Assembly: GCA_964017155.1 (NCBI GenBank)
Contig: OZ024857.1
Span: 34,431,042-34,495,041 of the forward strand
Direction of reading: 5' to 3'
Length of the DNA: 64,000 nucleotides
DNA from: Oasisia sp. SBJ-2009
Taxonomy: Eukaryota; Annelida; Polychaeta; Sabellida; Siboglinidae
Shown: positions 12,691 to 26,000 of the stretch, in pieces
Layout of the letters: every line of letters starts with the position of its first letter
Position numbering within the stretch: position 1 is the first letter of the stretch
Notes under the pieces: model-generated
Database searches by the model: none
Seen by the model: the letters and a program-made list of their open reading frames with translations, nothing else
Told to the model about the DNA's origin: nothing
Made by a program: the position numbers and the translations under genes

Positions 12691-14377
12691 ACACCACCCA
12701 ACTTCCGTACTCCACGCAACTTCCGAGCTCCACCCAACCTCCGCACTCCACCCAACCTCCGAACACCACCCAACTTCTGCACTCCACCCAACCTCCCCTC
12801 TCCACCGAATCTCCCCACTCTATCCAACTTCCCAACCTCCCCACTCCTCCCAACCTACGCACTCCACCCAACCACCCCACTCCACCCAACCTCCCCACTT
12901 CAACCCATCCTCCCCACTCCACCCAACCTCCGCCCTCCACCCAACCTCCCCACTCCACCCAACCTCCGCACTTCACGCAACCTCCGCACTCCACCGAACT
13001 TCCGCACTCCACCCAACTTCCGCACTCCATGCAACCTCCGCACTCCACCCAACCTCCGCACTCCACACAACTTCCCCACTTCATACAACCTCCCCACTCA
13101 ACCCAACCTCCCCACTTCACCCAACCTCCCCACATCACCCAACCTCCCCACTCCACCCAACCTCACCATATTTCCCAACCTCTCCACTCAAACTCCCCAC
13201 TCCACCCAACCTGCCCACTTCACCGAACCTGCCCACTCCACCCAACCTCCCCACCCCACGCAAACTCTCCACTCCACCCAACCTCCGCCCTCCACCCAAC
13301 CTCCCCCCTCCACCCAACCTCCCCACTCCACCCAACCTCCTCACTCCACCCAACCTCCCCACTCCACCAACCTCCCCACCCCGCCTAAACTCCCCTCTCC
13401 ACCCAACCTCCCCACTACACCCAACCTCCCCACTTCACCCAACCTCCCCACTCCACCCAACCTCCCCACTTCACCCAACCTTCGCACTCCATCCAACCTC
13501 CGCACTCCACCCAACCTCCGCACTCCAAACAACTTCGGCACTCCACCCAACCTCCACACTCCACACAACCTCCCCACTTCACCGAACCTCCCCACTCCAC
13601 GCAACCTCCCCACCCCACGCTACACCCCCACTCCACCCAACCTCCCGCCTCCACCCAACCTCCGCCCTCCACCCAACCTCCCCACTACACCCAACTTCCC
13701 CACTTCACCCAACCTCTCCACTCCACCCAACCTCCTCACTCCACCCAACCTCCCCACTTCACCCAACATCCCCAGAGCACCCAACCTCCCCACTCCACCC
13801 AACCTCCCCACTCCACCCAACCTCCCCACTCCACCCAACCTCCCCACCCCGCCCAAACTCCCCTCTCCACCCAACCTCCCCACTTCACCCAAACTCCCCA
13901 CTTCACTCAACCTCCGCACTCCACCCAACCTCCGCACTCCACACAACTTCCCCATTTCATACAACCTCCGCACTCCACCCAAAGTTCGCACTCAACCCAA
14001 CCTCCACACTTCACCCAACCTCACAACTCCACCCAACCTCCCCACTTCAACCCATCCTCCCCACTCCACCCAACCTCCGCCCTCCACCCAACCTCCGCCC
14101 TCCACCCAACCTCCCCACTCCACCCAACCTCCGCACTTCACGCAACCTCCGCACTCCACCGAACTTCCGCACTCCACCCAAATTCCGCACTCCATGCAAC
14201 CTCCGCACTCCACCCAACCTCCACACTCCACACAACTTCCCCACTTCATACAACCTCCCCACTCAACCCAACCTCCCCACTTCACCCAACCTCCCCACAT
14301 CACCCAACCTCCCCACTCCACCCAACCTCCCCAAATTTCCCAACCTCTCCACTCAAACTCCCCACTCCACCCAACCT
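12691..14377 (+). repeat. Partial HOR-A copy 7 and divergent tail
   Basis: This is the counterpart of 4,127-5,813. The HOR-A match lasts to about 13,250, then the tail with CCCCACGCTACACCCCC (near 13,605-13,625) and AAAGTTCGCACTC (near 13,981) follows. It ends where the two super-blocks diverge at 14,378. Confidence 0.85.
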
Positions 14378-15352
14378 GCCCACTTCACCGAACCTGCCCA
14401 CTCCACCCAACCTCCCCACCCCACGCAAACTCTCCACTCCACCCAACCTCCGCCCTCCACCTAACCTCCCCCCTCCACCCAACCTCCCCACTCCACCCAA
14501 CCTCCTCACTCCACCCAACCTCCCCACTCCACCAACCTCTCCACCCCGCCTAAACTCCCCTCTCCACCCAACCTCCCCACTTCACCCAACCTCCCCACTT
14601 CACCCAACCTCCCCACTCCACCCAACCTCCTCACTCCACCCAACCTCCCCACTCCACCAACCTCCCCACCCCGCCTAAACTCCCCTCTCCACCCAACCTC
14701 CCCACTTCACCCAACCTCCCCACTTCACCCAACCTCCCCACTCCACCCAACCTCCCCTCTCCACCCAACCTCACCACTACACCCAACCTCCCCACTTCAC
14801 CCAACCTCCTCACTCCACCCAATCTCCCCACTTCACCCAACCTCCCCACTTCACCCAACCTCCGCACTCCACCCAACTTACGCACTCCACCCAACCTCAC
14901 CGCTTCACCCAACCTCCCCACTCCACCCAACTTCGCCACTTCACCCAAACTCCCCACTCCACCCAACCTCCTCACTCCACCCAACCTCCCCACTTCACCC
15001 AACATCCCCAGAGCACCCAACCTCCCCACTCCACGCAACCTCCCCACTCCACCCAACCTCCCCACTCCACCCAACCTCCGCCCTCCACCCAACCTCCCAA
15101 CTCCACCCAACCTCCCCACTTCACCAAACCTCGGCACTCCACCCAACTTCCGCACTCCGCCCAACTTCCGCACTCCATGCAACCTCCGCACTCCACCCAA
15201 CCTCTGAACTCCACACAACTTCCCCACTTCATACAACCTCCCCACTCAACCCAACCTCCCCACTTCACCCAACTTCCTCACTTCACCCAACCTCCCCACA
15301 TCACCCAAACTACCCACTCTCCCCACTTCACCCAACCTCCCCACTCCACCCT
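14378..15352 (+). repeat. HOR-A-like linker before HOR-B
   Basis: The stretch resembles HOR-A positions of about 650-1,420, including a CTCTGAACTCC unit near 15,203 and the 27-bp irregular stretch AAACTACCC-ACTCTCCCC near 15,307. Compared with HOR-A it is shorter by 36 bp, that is two whole units. It contains only 18-bp satellite units. Confidence 0.78.
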
Positions 15353-17095
15353 ACCTCCCCACTTCACCCAACCTTCGCACTCCATCCAACCTCCGCACTC
15401 CACCCAACCTCCGCACTCCACCCAACTTCCACACTCCACCCAACTTCCGCACTCCACCCAACCTCCCCACTTCACCGAACCTCCCCACCCCACCCAACCT
15501 CCCCACCCCACGCAACCTCCCCACTCCACCTAACCTCCTCCCTCCACCCAACCTCCTCACTCCACCCAACCTCCCCACTTCACCCAACATCCCCAGAGCA
15601 CCCAACCTCCCCACTCCTCGCAACCTCCCCACTTCACCCAACCTCCTCACTTCACCCAACCTCCCCACTCCACCCAACCTCCCCACTCCACCCAACCTCC
15701 CCACCCCGCCCAAACTCCCCTCTCCACCCAACCTCCCCACATCACCCAACCTCCCCACTCCATCCAACCTCCGCACTCAACCCAACCTCCGCACTCCACC
15801 CAACTTCCGCACTCCACCCAACTTCCGCACTCCACCCAACGTCCGCACACCACCCAACTTCCGTACTCCACGCAACTTCCGCGCTCCACCCAACCTCCGC
15901 ACTCCACCCAACCTCCGAACACCACCCAACTTCTGCACTCCACCCAACCTCCCCTCTCCACCGAATCTCCCCACTCTATCCAACTTCCCAACCTCCCCAC
16001 ACCTCCCAACCTACGCACTCCACCCAACCACCCCACTCCACCCAACCTCCCCACTTCAACCCATCCTCCCCACTCCACCCAACCTCCGCCCTCCACCCAA
16101 CCTCCCCACTCCACCCAACCTCCGCACTTCACGCACCCTCCGCACTCCACCGAACTTCCGCACTCCACCCAACTTCCGCACCCCATGCAACCTCCGCACT
16201 CCACCCAACCTCCGCACTCTACACAACTTCCCCACTTCATACAACCTCCCCACTCAACCCAACCTCCCCACTCCACCCAACCTCCCCAAATTTCCCAACC
16301 TCTCCACTCAAACTCCCCACTCCACCCAACCTGCCCACTTCACCGAACCTGCCCACTCCACCCAACCTCCCCACCCCACGCAAACTCTCCACTCCACCCA
16401 ACCTCCGCCCTCAACCCAACCTCCTCACTCCACCCAACCTCCCCACTCCACCAACCTCCCCACCCCGCCTAAACTCCCCTCTCCACCCAACCTCCCCACT
16501 TCACCCAACCTCCCCACTCCACCCAACCTCCCCACTTCACCCAACCTTCGCACTCCATCCAACCTCCGCACTCCACCCAACCTCCGCACTCCAAACAACT
16601 TCCCCACTCCACCCAACCTCCGCCCTCCACCCAACGTCCCCACTCCACCCAACCTCCGCACTTCACGCAACCTCCGCACTCCACCGAACTTCCGCACTCC
16701 ACCCAACCTCCGCACTCCACCCAACCTCCGCACTCCACACAACTTCCCCACTTCATACAACCTCCCCACTCAACCCAACCTCCCCACTCCACCCAACCTC
16801 CCCAAATTTCCCAACCTCTCCACTCAAACTCCCCACTCCACCCAACCTGCCCACTTCACCGAACCTGCCCACTCCACCCAACCTCCCCACCCCACGCAAA
16901 CTCTCCACTCCACCCAACCTCCGCCCTCCACACAATCTCCCCCCTCCACCCAACCTCCCCACTCCACCCAACCTCCTCACTCCACCCAACCTCCCCACTC
17001 CACCAACCTCCCCACCCCGCCTAAACTCCCCTCTCTACCCAACCTCCCCACTTCACCCAACCTCCCCACTTCACCCAACCTCCCCACTCCACCCA
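15353..17095 (+). repeat. HOR-B copy 1 (about 1,743 bp)
   Basis: This is the first copy of a period that recurs at offset 1,743 on its left side and 1,725 on its right side. The 18-bp change is one extra unit in copy 1 (containing CGCGCTCC, near 15,880). Features are CCTCCCTCCACCC near 15,537, the CTCTATCC marker near 15,973, and two AAATTT islands at 16,288-16,293 and near 16,805. Boundaries are accurate to about one unit. Confidence 0.82.
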
Positions 17096-18820
17096 ACCTC
17101 CCCACTTCACCCAACCTTCGCACTCCATCCAACCTCCGCACTCCACCCAACCTCCGCACTCCACCCAACTTCCACACTCCACCCAACTTCCGCACTCCAC
17201 CCAACCTCCCCACTTCACCGAACCTCCCCACCCCACCCAACCTCCCCACCCCACGCAACCTCCCCACTCCACCTAACCTCCTCCCTCCACCCAACCTCCT
17301 CACTCCACCCAACCTCCCCACTTCACCCAACATCCCCAGAGCACCCAACCTCCCCACTCCTCGCAACCTCCCCACTTCACCCAACCTCCTCACTTCACCC
17401 AACCTCCCCACTCCACCCAACCTCCCCACTCCACCCAACCTCCCCACCCCGCCCAAACTCCCCTCTCCACCCAACCTCCCCACATCACCCAACCTCCCCA
17501 CTCCATCCAACCTCCGCACTCAACCCAACCTCCGCACTCCACCCAACTTCCGCACTCCACCCAACTTCCGCACTCCACCCAACGTCCGCACACCACCCAA
17601 CTTCCGTACTCCACGCAACCTCCGCACTCCACCCAACCTCCGAACACCACCCAACTTCTGCACTCCACCCAACCTCCCCTCTCCACCGAATCTCCCCACT
17701 CTATCCAACTTCCCAACCTCCCCACTCCTCCCAACCTACGCACTCCACCCAACCACCCCACTCCACCCAACCTCCCCACTTCAACCCATCCTCCCCACTC
17801 CACCCAACCTCCGCCCTCCACCCAACCTCCCCACTCCACCCAACCTCCGCACTTCACGCACCCTCCGCACTCCACCGAACTTCCGCACTCCACCCAACTT
17901 CCGCACCCCCTGCAACCTCCGCACTCCACCCAACCTCCGCACTCTACACAACTTCCCCACTTCATACAACCTCCCCACTCAACCCAACCTCCCCACTCCA
18001 CCCAACCTCCCCAAATTTCCCAACCTCTCCACTCAAACTCCCCACTCCACCCAACCTGCCCACTTCACCGAACCTGCCCACTCCACCCAACCTCCCCACC
18101 CCACGCAAACTCTCCACTCCACCCAACCTCCGCCCTCAACCCAACCTCCTCACTCCACCCAACCTCCCCACTCCACCAACCTCCCCACCCCGCCTAAACT
18201 CCCCTCTCCACCCAACCTCCCCACTTCACCCAACCTCCCCACTCCACCCAACCTCCCCACTTCACCCAACCTTCGCACTCCATCCAACCTCCGCACTCCA
18301 CCCAACCTCCGCACTCCAAACAACTTCCCCACTCCACCCAACCTCCGCCCTCCACCCAACGTCCCCACTCCACCCAACCTCCGCACTTCACGCAACCTCC
18401 GCACTCCACCGAACTTCCGCACTCCACCCAACCTCCGCACTCCACCCAACCTCCGCACTCCACACAACTTCCCCACTTCATACAACCTCCCCACTCAACC
18501 CAACCTCCCCACTCCACCCAACCTCCCCAAATTTCCCAACCTCTCCACTCAAACTCCCCACTCCACCCAACCTGCCCACTTCACCGAACCTGCCCACTCC
18601 ACCCAACCTCCCCACCCCACGCAAACTCTCCACTCCACCCAACCTCCGCCCTCCACACAATCTCCCCCCTCCACCCAACCTCCCCACTCCACCCAACCTC
18701 CTCACTCCACCCAACCTCCCCACTCCACCAACCTCCCCACCCCGCCTAAACTCCCCTCTCTACCCAACCTCCCCACTTCACCCAACCTCCCCACTTCACC
18801 CAACCTCCCCACTCCACGCA
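17096..18820 (+). repeat. HOR-B copy 2 (about 1,725 bp)
   Basis: This is a tandem copy of HOR-B that lacks one 18-bp unit present in copy 1. The match ends near 18,820, where ACTCCACGCAACC replaces ACTCCACCCAACC and CACCCACCTTCGC replaces CACCCAACCTTCGC. Its last 400 bp also form the start of block C. Confidence 0.82.
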
Positions 18821-21800
18821 ACCTCCCCACTTCACCCACCTTCGCACTCCATCCAACCTCCGCACTCCACCCAACCTCCGCACTCCAAACAACTTCCGCA
18901 CTCCACCCAACATCCGCACTCCACACAACTTCGGCACTCCACCCAACCGCCACACTCCACACAACCTCCCCACTTCACCGAACCTCCCCACTCCACGCAA
19001 CCTCCCCACCCCACGCTACACCCCCACTTCACCCAACCTCCCTCCTCCACCCAACCTCCGCCCTCCACCCATCCTCCCCACTACACCCAACTTCCCCACT
19101 TCACCCAACCTCTCCACTCCACCCAACCTCCCCACTTCACCCAACATCCACAGAGCACCCAACCTCCCCACTCCACGCAACATCCCCACTTCACCTAACC
19201 TCCCCACTTCACCCAACCTCCCCACTCCACCCAACCTCCCCACTCCACCCAACCTCCCCACCCCGCCCAAAACTCCCCTCTCCACCCAACCTTCCCACTT
19301 CACCCAAACTCTCCACTTCACTCAACCTCCCCACTTCACCCAACCTCCTCACTCCACCCAACCTCCCCATTTCACCCAACCTCCCCACTCCACCCAACCT
19401 CCCCACTTCACCCAACCTTCGCACTCCATGCAACTTCCGCACTCCACCCAACTTCCGCACTCCACCCAACCTCTGCACTCCACCCAAACTCCGCACTCCA
19501 GCCAACTTCCGCACTCCTTCCAACTTTCGCACACCACCCAACTTCCGTAATCCACGCAACTTCCGCACTCCACCCAACCTCCGAACACCACGCAACTTCA
19601 GCACTCCACCCAACCTCCCCACTCCACCGAACCTCCCCAGTCCATCCAACCTCCCAACTCCACCCAACCTCCCCACTCCTCCCAACCTACGCACTCCACC
19701 CAACCTCCCCACTTCAACCCATCCTCCCCACTCCACCCAACCTCCCCACTTCACCCATCCTCCCCACTCCACCCAACTTCCCCACTCCACCCAAACTCTC
19801 CCCACTTCACCCAACCTCCGCACTCCACCCAACCTCCCCAAATCACCCAACCTCCCCACTCCACTCAAATTCCCCATTCCACCCAACTTCCGCACTCCAC
19901 CCAACCTCCGCACTCCACCCAACCTCCGCACTCCACACAACTTCCCCATTTCATACAACCTCCGCACTCCACCCAAAGTTCGCACTTGAACCAACTTCCG
20001 CACTCCACCCAACCTCCGCACTCCACCCAACTTCCGCACTCCACCCAACTTCCGCACTCCACCCAAAGTTCGCACTCAACCCAACCTCCCCACTTCACCC
20101 AACCTCCCCACTCCACCCAACCTCCCCACTCCACCCAACCTCCCCACATCACCCAACCTCCCCACTCCACTCAAATTCCCCATTCCACCCAACTTCCGCA
20201 CTCCACCCAACCTCCGCACTCCACCCAACCTCCGCACTCCACACAACTTCCCCATTTCATACAACCTCCGCACTCCACCCAAAGTTCGCACTTGAACCAA
20301 CTTCCGCACTCCACCCAACCTCCGCACTCCACCCAACTTCCGCACTCCACCCAACTTCCGCACTCCACCCAAAGTTCGCACTCAACCCAACCTCCCCACT
20401 TCACCCAACCTCCCCACTCCACCCAACCTCCGCACTCCACCCAAAGTTCGCACTCAACCCAATCTCCACACTTCACCCAACCTCACAACTCCACCCAACC
20501 TCCCCACTTCAACAAAAACCTCCGCATTCCAACCAACCTCCGCACGCCACCCAACCTCCGCACTCGAACCAACTTCCGCACTCCACCCAACCTCCGCACT
20601 CCACCCAACTTCCGCACTCCACCCAACTTCCGCACTCCACCCAACTTCCGCACTCCATCCAACCTCCGCACTCCACCCAACCTCCGCACTCCACACAACT
20701 TCCGCACTCCACCCAACCTCCCCACTCCACCCAACCTCCCCACTTCACCGAACCTCCCCACACCACCCAACCTCCCCACCCCACGCAACCTCCCCACTCC
20801 ACCTAACCTCCGTCCTGCACCCAACCTCCGCCCTCCACCAAACCTCCCCACTCCACCCAACTTCCCCACTTCACCCAATTTCACCACTTCACCCCAATCC
20901 ACCCAACCTCCTCACTCCACCCAACCTCCCCACTCCACCCAACATCCCCCGAGCACCCAACCTCCCCACTCCACGCAATCTCCCCACTTCACCCAAACTC
21001 CCCACTTCACCTAACCTCCCCACTCCACCCAACCTCCCCACTCCACCCAACCTCCCCACCCCGCCCAAACTCCCCACTCCACCCAACCTCCCCACTACAC
21101 CCAACCTCCCTACTTCAACCAACCTCCGCACTCCACCCAACTTACGCACTCCACCCAACCTCCCCGCTTCACCCAACCTCCCCACTCCACCCAACTTCGC
21201 CACTTCACCCAAACTCCCCACTCCACCCAACCTCCTCACTCCACCCAACCTCCCCACTTCACCCAACATCCCCAGAGCACCCAACCTCCCCACTCCACGC
21301 AACCTCCCCACTCCACCCAACCTCCCCACTCCACCCAACCTCCGCCTTCCACCCAACCTCCCCACTCCACCCAACCTCCCCACTTCACCAAACCTCGGCA
21401 CTCCAGCCAACCTCCCCACTCCACCGAACCGACGCACTCCACCCAACCACCCTACTCCACCCAACCTCCCCACTTCAACCCATCCTCCCCACTCCACCCA
21501 ACCTCCGCCCTCCACCCAACCTCCCCACTCCACCCAACCTCCGCACTTCACGCACCCTCCGCACTCCACCGAACTTCCGCACTCCACCCAACTTCCGCAC
21601 CCCATACAACCTCCGCACTCCACCCAACCTCCGCACTCCACACAACTTCCCCACTTCATACAACCTCCCCACTCAACCCAACCTCCCCACTCCACCCAAC
21701 CTCCCCAAATTTCCCAACCTCTCCACTCAAACTCCCCACTCCACCCAACCTGCCCACTTCACCGAACCTGCCCACTCCACCCAACCTCCCCACCCCACGC

Positions 21801-23006
21801 AAACTCTCCACTCCACCCAACCTCCGCCCTCCACCCAACCTCCCCCTCCACCCAACCTCCCCACTCCACCCAACCTCCTCACTCCACCCAACCTCCCCAC
21901 TCCACCAAACTCCCCACCCCGCCTAAACTCCCCTCTCCACCCAACCTCCCCACTTCACCCAACCTCCCCACTTCACCCAACCTCCCCACTCCACCCAACC
22001 TCCCCACTTCACCCAACCTTCGCACTCCATCCAACCTCCGCACTCCACCCAACCTCCGCACTCCAAACAACTTCCCCACTCCACCCAACCTCCGCCCTCC
22101 ACCCAACCTCCCCACTCCACCCAACCTCCGCACTTCACGCAACCTCCGCACTCCACCGAACTTCCGCACTCCACCCAACTTCCGCACTCCATGCAACCTC
22201 CGCACTCCACCCAACCTCCGCACTCCACACAACTTCCCCACTTCATACAACCTCCCCACTCAACCCAACCTCCCCACTCCACCCAACCTCCCCAAATTTC
22301 CCATCCTCTCCACTCAAACTCCCCACTCCACCCAACCTGCCCACTTCACCGAACCTGCCCACTCCACCCAACCTCCCCACTCCATGCAACCTCCGCCCTC
22401 CACCCAACCTCCCCCCTCCACCCAACCTCCCCACTCCACCCAACCTCCTCACTCCACCCAACCTCCCCACTCCACCAACCTCCCCACCCCGCCTAAACTC
22501 CCCTCTCCACCCAACCTCCCCACTTCACCCAACCTCCCCACTTCACCCAACCTCCCCACTCCACCCAACCTCCCCACTTCACCCAATCTTCGCACTCCAT
22601 CCAACCTCCGCACTCCACCCAACCTCCGCACTCCAAACAACTTCCGCACTCCACCCAACATCCGCACTCCACACAACTTCGGCACTCCACCCAACCTCCA
22701 CACTCCACACAACCTCCCCACTTCACCGAACCTCCCCACTCCACGCAACCTCCCCACCCCACGCTACACCCCCACTCCACCCAACCTCCCGCCTCCACCC
22801 AACCTCCGCCCTCCACCCAACCTCCCCACTACACCCAACTTCCCCACTTCACCCAACCTCTCCACTCCACCCAACCTCCTCATTCCACCCACTCTCCCCA
22901 CTTCACCCAACCTCCCCACTCCACCCTACCTCCCCACTTCACCCAACCTTCGCACTCCATCCAACCTCCGCACTCCACCCAACCTCCGCACTCCACCCAA
23001 CTTCCG
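18420..23006 (+). repeat. Block C copy 1 (about 4,587 bp)
   Basis: This is the first of two direct copies of a block of about 4.5 kb. The offset between copies is 4,587 bp up to about 19,850 and 4,353 bp after about 20,480. The 234-bp change comes from an internal 306-bp duplication in this copy, less 72 bp. Block C has variants seen rarely elsewhere: ACTTTCGCACACC (near 19,523), TTCCGTAATCC (near 19,543), ACTTGAACC (19,985 and 20,291) and an ACAAAAACC run near 20,511, which is the longest A run noticed. Confidence 0.87.
19843..20433 (+). repeat. Internal tandem duplication, period 306 bp, inside block C copy 1
   Basis: Positions 19,843-20,127 repeat at 20,149-20,433 with a period of 306 bp (17 x 18). 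Both contain CACTCAAATTCCCCATTCC, the AAAGTTCGCAC marker and ACTTGAACC. Block C copy 2 has only one such segment (near 24,430-24,715). It carries about 72 bp of different units after it, near 24,738-24,790 (CCCTACTTCGCCC). Confidence 0.88.
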
Positions 23007-26000
23007 CACTCCACCCAACCTCCGCACTCCACCCAACCTCCGCACTCCACACAACTTCCCCACTTCATACAACCTCCCCACTCAACCCAACCTCCCCACT
23101 CCACCCAACCTCCCCAAATTTCCCAACCTCTCCACTCAAACTCCCCACTCCACCCAACCTGCCCACTTCACCGAACCTGCCCACTCCACCCAACCTCCCC
23201 ACCCCACGCAAACTCTCCACTCCACCCAACCTCCGCCCTCCACACAATCTCCCCCCTCCACCCAACCTCCCCACTCCACCCAACCTCCTCACTCCACCCA
23301 ACCTCCCCACTCCACCAACCTCCCCACCCCGCCTAAACTCCCCTCTCTACCCAACCTCCCCACTTCACCCAACCTCCCCACTTCACCCAACCTCCCCACT
23401 CCACCCAACCTCCCCACTTCACCCACCTTCGCACTCCATCCAACCTCCGCACTCCACCCAACCTCCGCACTCCAAACAACTTCCGCACTCCACCCAACAT
23501 CCGCACTCCACACAACTTCGGCACTCCACCCAACCGCCACACTCCACACAACCTCCCCACTTCACCGAACCTCCCCACTCCACGCAACCTCCCCACCCCA
23601 CGCTACACCCCCACTTCACCCAACCTCCCTCCTCCACCCAACCTCCGCCCTCCACCCAACCTCCCCACTACACCCAACTTCCCCACTTCACCCAACCTCT
23701 CCACTCCACCCAACCTCCCCACTTCACCCAACATCCACAGAGCACCCAACCTCCCCACTCCACGCAACATCCCCACTTCACCTAACCTCCCCACTTCACC
23801 CAACCTCCCCACTCCACCCAACCTCCCCACTCCACCCAACCTCCCCACCCCGCCCAAAACTCCCCTCTCCACCCAACCTTCCCACTTCACCCAAACTCTC
23901 CACTTCACTCAACCTCCCCACTTCACCCAACCTCCTCACTCCACCCAACCTCCCCATTTCACCCAACCTCCCCACTCCACCCAACCTCCCCACTTCACCC
24001 AACCTTCGCACTCCATGCAACTTCCGCACTCCACCCAACTTCCGCACTCCACCCAACCTCTGCACTCCACCCAAACTCCGCACTCCAGCCAACTTCCGCA
24101 CTCCTTCCAACTTTCGCACACCACCCAACTTCCGTAATCCACGCAACTTCCGCACTCCACCCAACCTCCGAACACCACGCAACTTCAGCACTCCACCCAA
24201 CCTCCCCACTCCACCGAACCTCCCCAGTCCATCCAACCTCCCAACTCCACCCAACCTCCCCACTCCTCCCAACCTACGCACTCCACCCAACCTCCCCACT
24301 TCAACCCATCCTCCCCACTCCACCCAACCTCCCCACTTCACCCATCCTCCCCACTCCACCCAACTTCCCCACTCCACCCAAACTCTCCCCACTTCACCCA
24401 ACCTCCGCACTCCACCCAACCTCCCCAAATCACCCAACCTCCCCACTCCACTCAAATTCCCCATTCCACCCAACTTCCGCACTCCACCCAACCTCCGCAC
24501 TCCACCCAACCTCCGCACTCCACACAACTTCCCCATTTCATACAACCTCCGCACTCCACCCAAAGTTCGCACTTGAACCAACTTCCGCACTCCACCCAAC
24601 CTCCGCACTCCACCCAACTTCCGCACTCCACCCAACTTCCGCACTCCACCCAAAGTTCGCACTCAACCCAACCTCCCCACTTCACCCAACCTCCCCACTC
24701 CACCCAACCTCCCCACTCCACCCAACCTCCCCACATCACCCAACCTCCCTACTTCGCCCAACCTCCCCACTCCACCCAACCTCCGCACTCCACCCAAAGT
24801 TCGCACTCAACCCAATCTCCACACTTCACCCAACCTCACAACTCCACCCAACCTCCCCACTTCAACAAAAACCTCCGCATTCCAACCAACCTCCGCACGC
24901 CACCCAACCTCCGCACTCGAACCAACTTCCGCACTCCACCCAACCTCCGCACTCCACCCAACTTCCGCACTCCACCCAACTTCCGCACTCCACCCAACTT
25001 CCGCACTCCATCCAACCTCCGCACTCCACCCAACCTCCGCACTCCACACAACTTCCGCACTCCACCCAACCTCCCCACTCCACCCAACCTCCCCACTTCA
25101 CCGAACCTCCCCACACCACCCAACCTCCCCACCCCACGCAACCTCCCCACTCCACCTAACCTCCGTCCTGCACCCAACCTCCGCCCTCCACCAAACCTCC
25201 CCACTCCACCCAACTTCCCCACTTCACCCAATTTCACCACTTCACCCCAATCCACCCAACCTCCTCACTCCACCCAACCTCCCCACTCCACCCAACATCC
25301 CCCGAGCACCCAACCTCCCCACTCCACGCAATCTCCCCACTTCACCCAAACTCCCCACTTCACCTAACCTCCCCACTCCACCCAACCTCCCCACTCCACC
25401 CAACCTCCCCACCCCGCCCAAACTCCCCACTCCACCCAACCTCCCCACTACACCCAACCTCCCTACTTCAACCAACCTCCGCACTCCACCCAACTTACGC
25501 ACTCCACCCAACCTCCCCGCTTCACCCAACCTCCCCACTCCACCCAACTTCGCCACTTCACCCAAACTCCCCACTCCACCCAACCTCCTCACTCCACCCA
25601 ACCTCCCCACTTCACCCAACATCCCCAGAGCACCCAACCTCCCCACTCCACGCAACCTCCCCACTCCACCCAACCTCCCCACTCCACCCAACCTCCGCCT
25701 TCCACCCAACCTCCCCACTCCACCCAACCTCCCCACTTCACCAAACCTCGGCACTCCAGCCAACCTCCCCACTCCACCGAACCGACGCACTCCACCCAAC
25801 CACCCTACTCCACCCAACCTCCCCACTTCAACCCATCCTCCCCACTCCACCCAACCTCCGCCCTCCACCCAACCTCCCCACTCCACCCAACCTCCGCACT
25901 TCACGCACCCTCCGCACTCCACCGAACTTCCGCACTCCACCCAACTTCCGCACCCCATACAACCTCCGCACTCCACCCAACCTCCGCACTCCACACAACT

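Larger units (their letters stand above)
8565..14377 (+). repeat. Super-block S2, second copy of window positions 1-5,813
   Basis: It matches 1-5,813 at offset 8,564, including subtype-specific substitutions: TAG at 10,150-10,152 and A at 10,407 in its first HOR, and TAA and T in its second. It contains HOR-A copies at 8,565-10,627 and 10,628-12,690, a partial copy from 12,691, and the same divergent tail. The ordered sharing of private variants shows that the unit of duplication was at least 5.8 kb, not a single HOR. Confidence 0.9.

Noticed and set aside
20510..20520. The A-run ACAAAAACC as a possible poly(A) or retroelement trace (also near 24,863, 60,031 and 63,447)
   Set aside because: It is only five A's within an otherwise ordinary unit, is copied together with its block, and has no target-site duplication or element sequence nearby.
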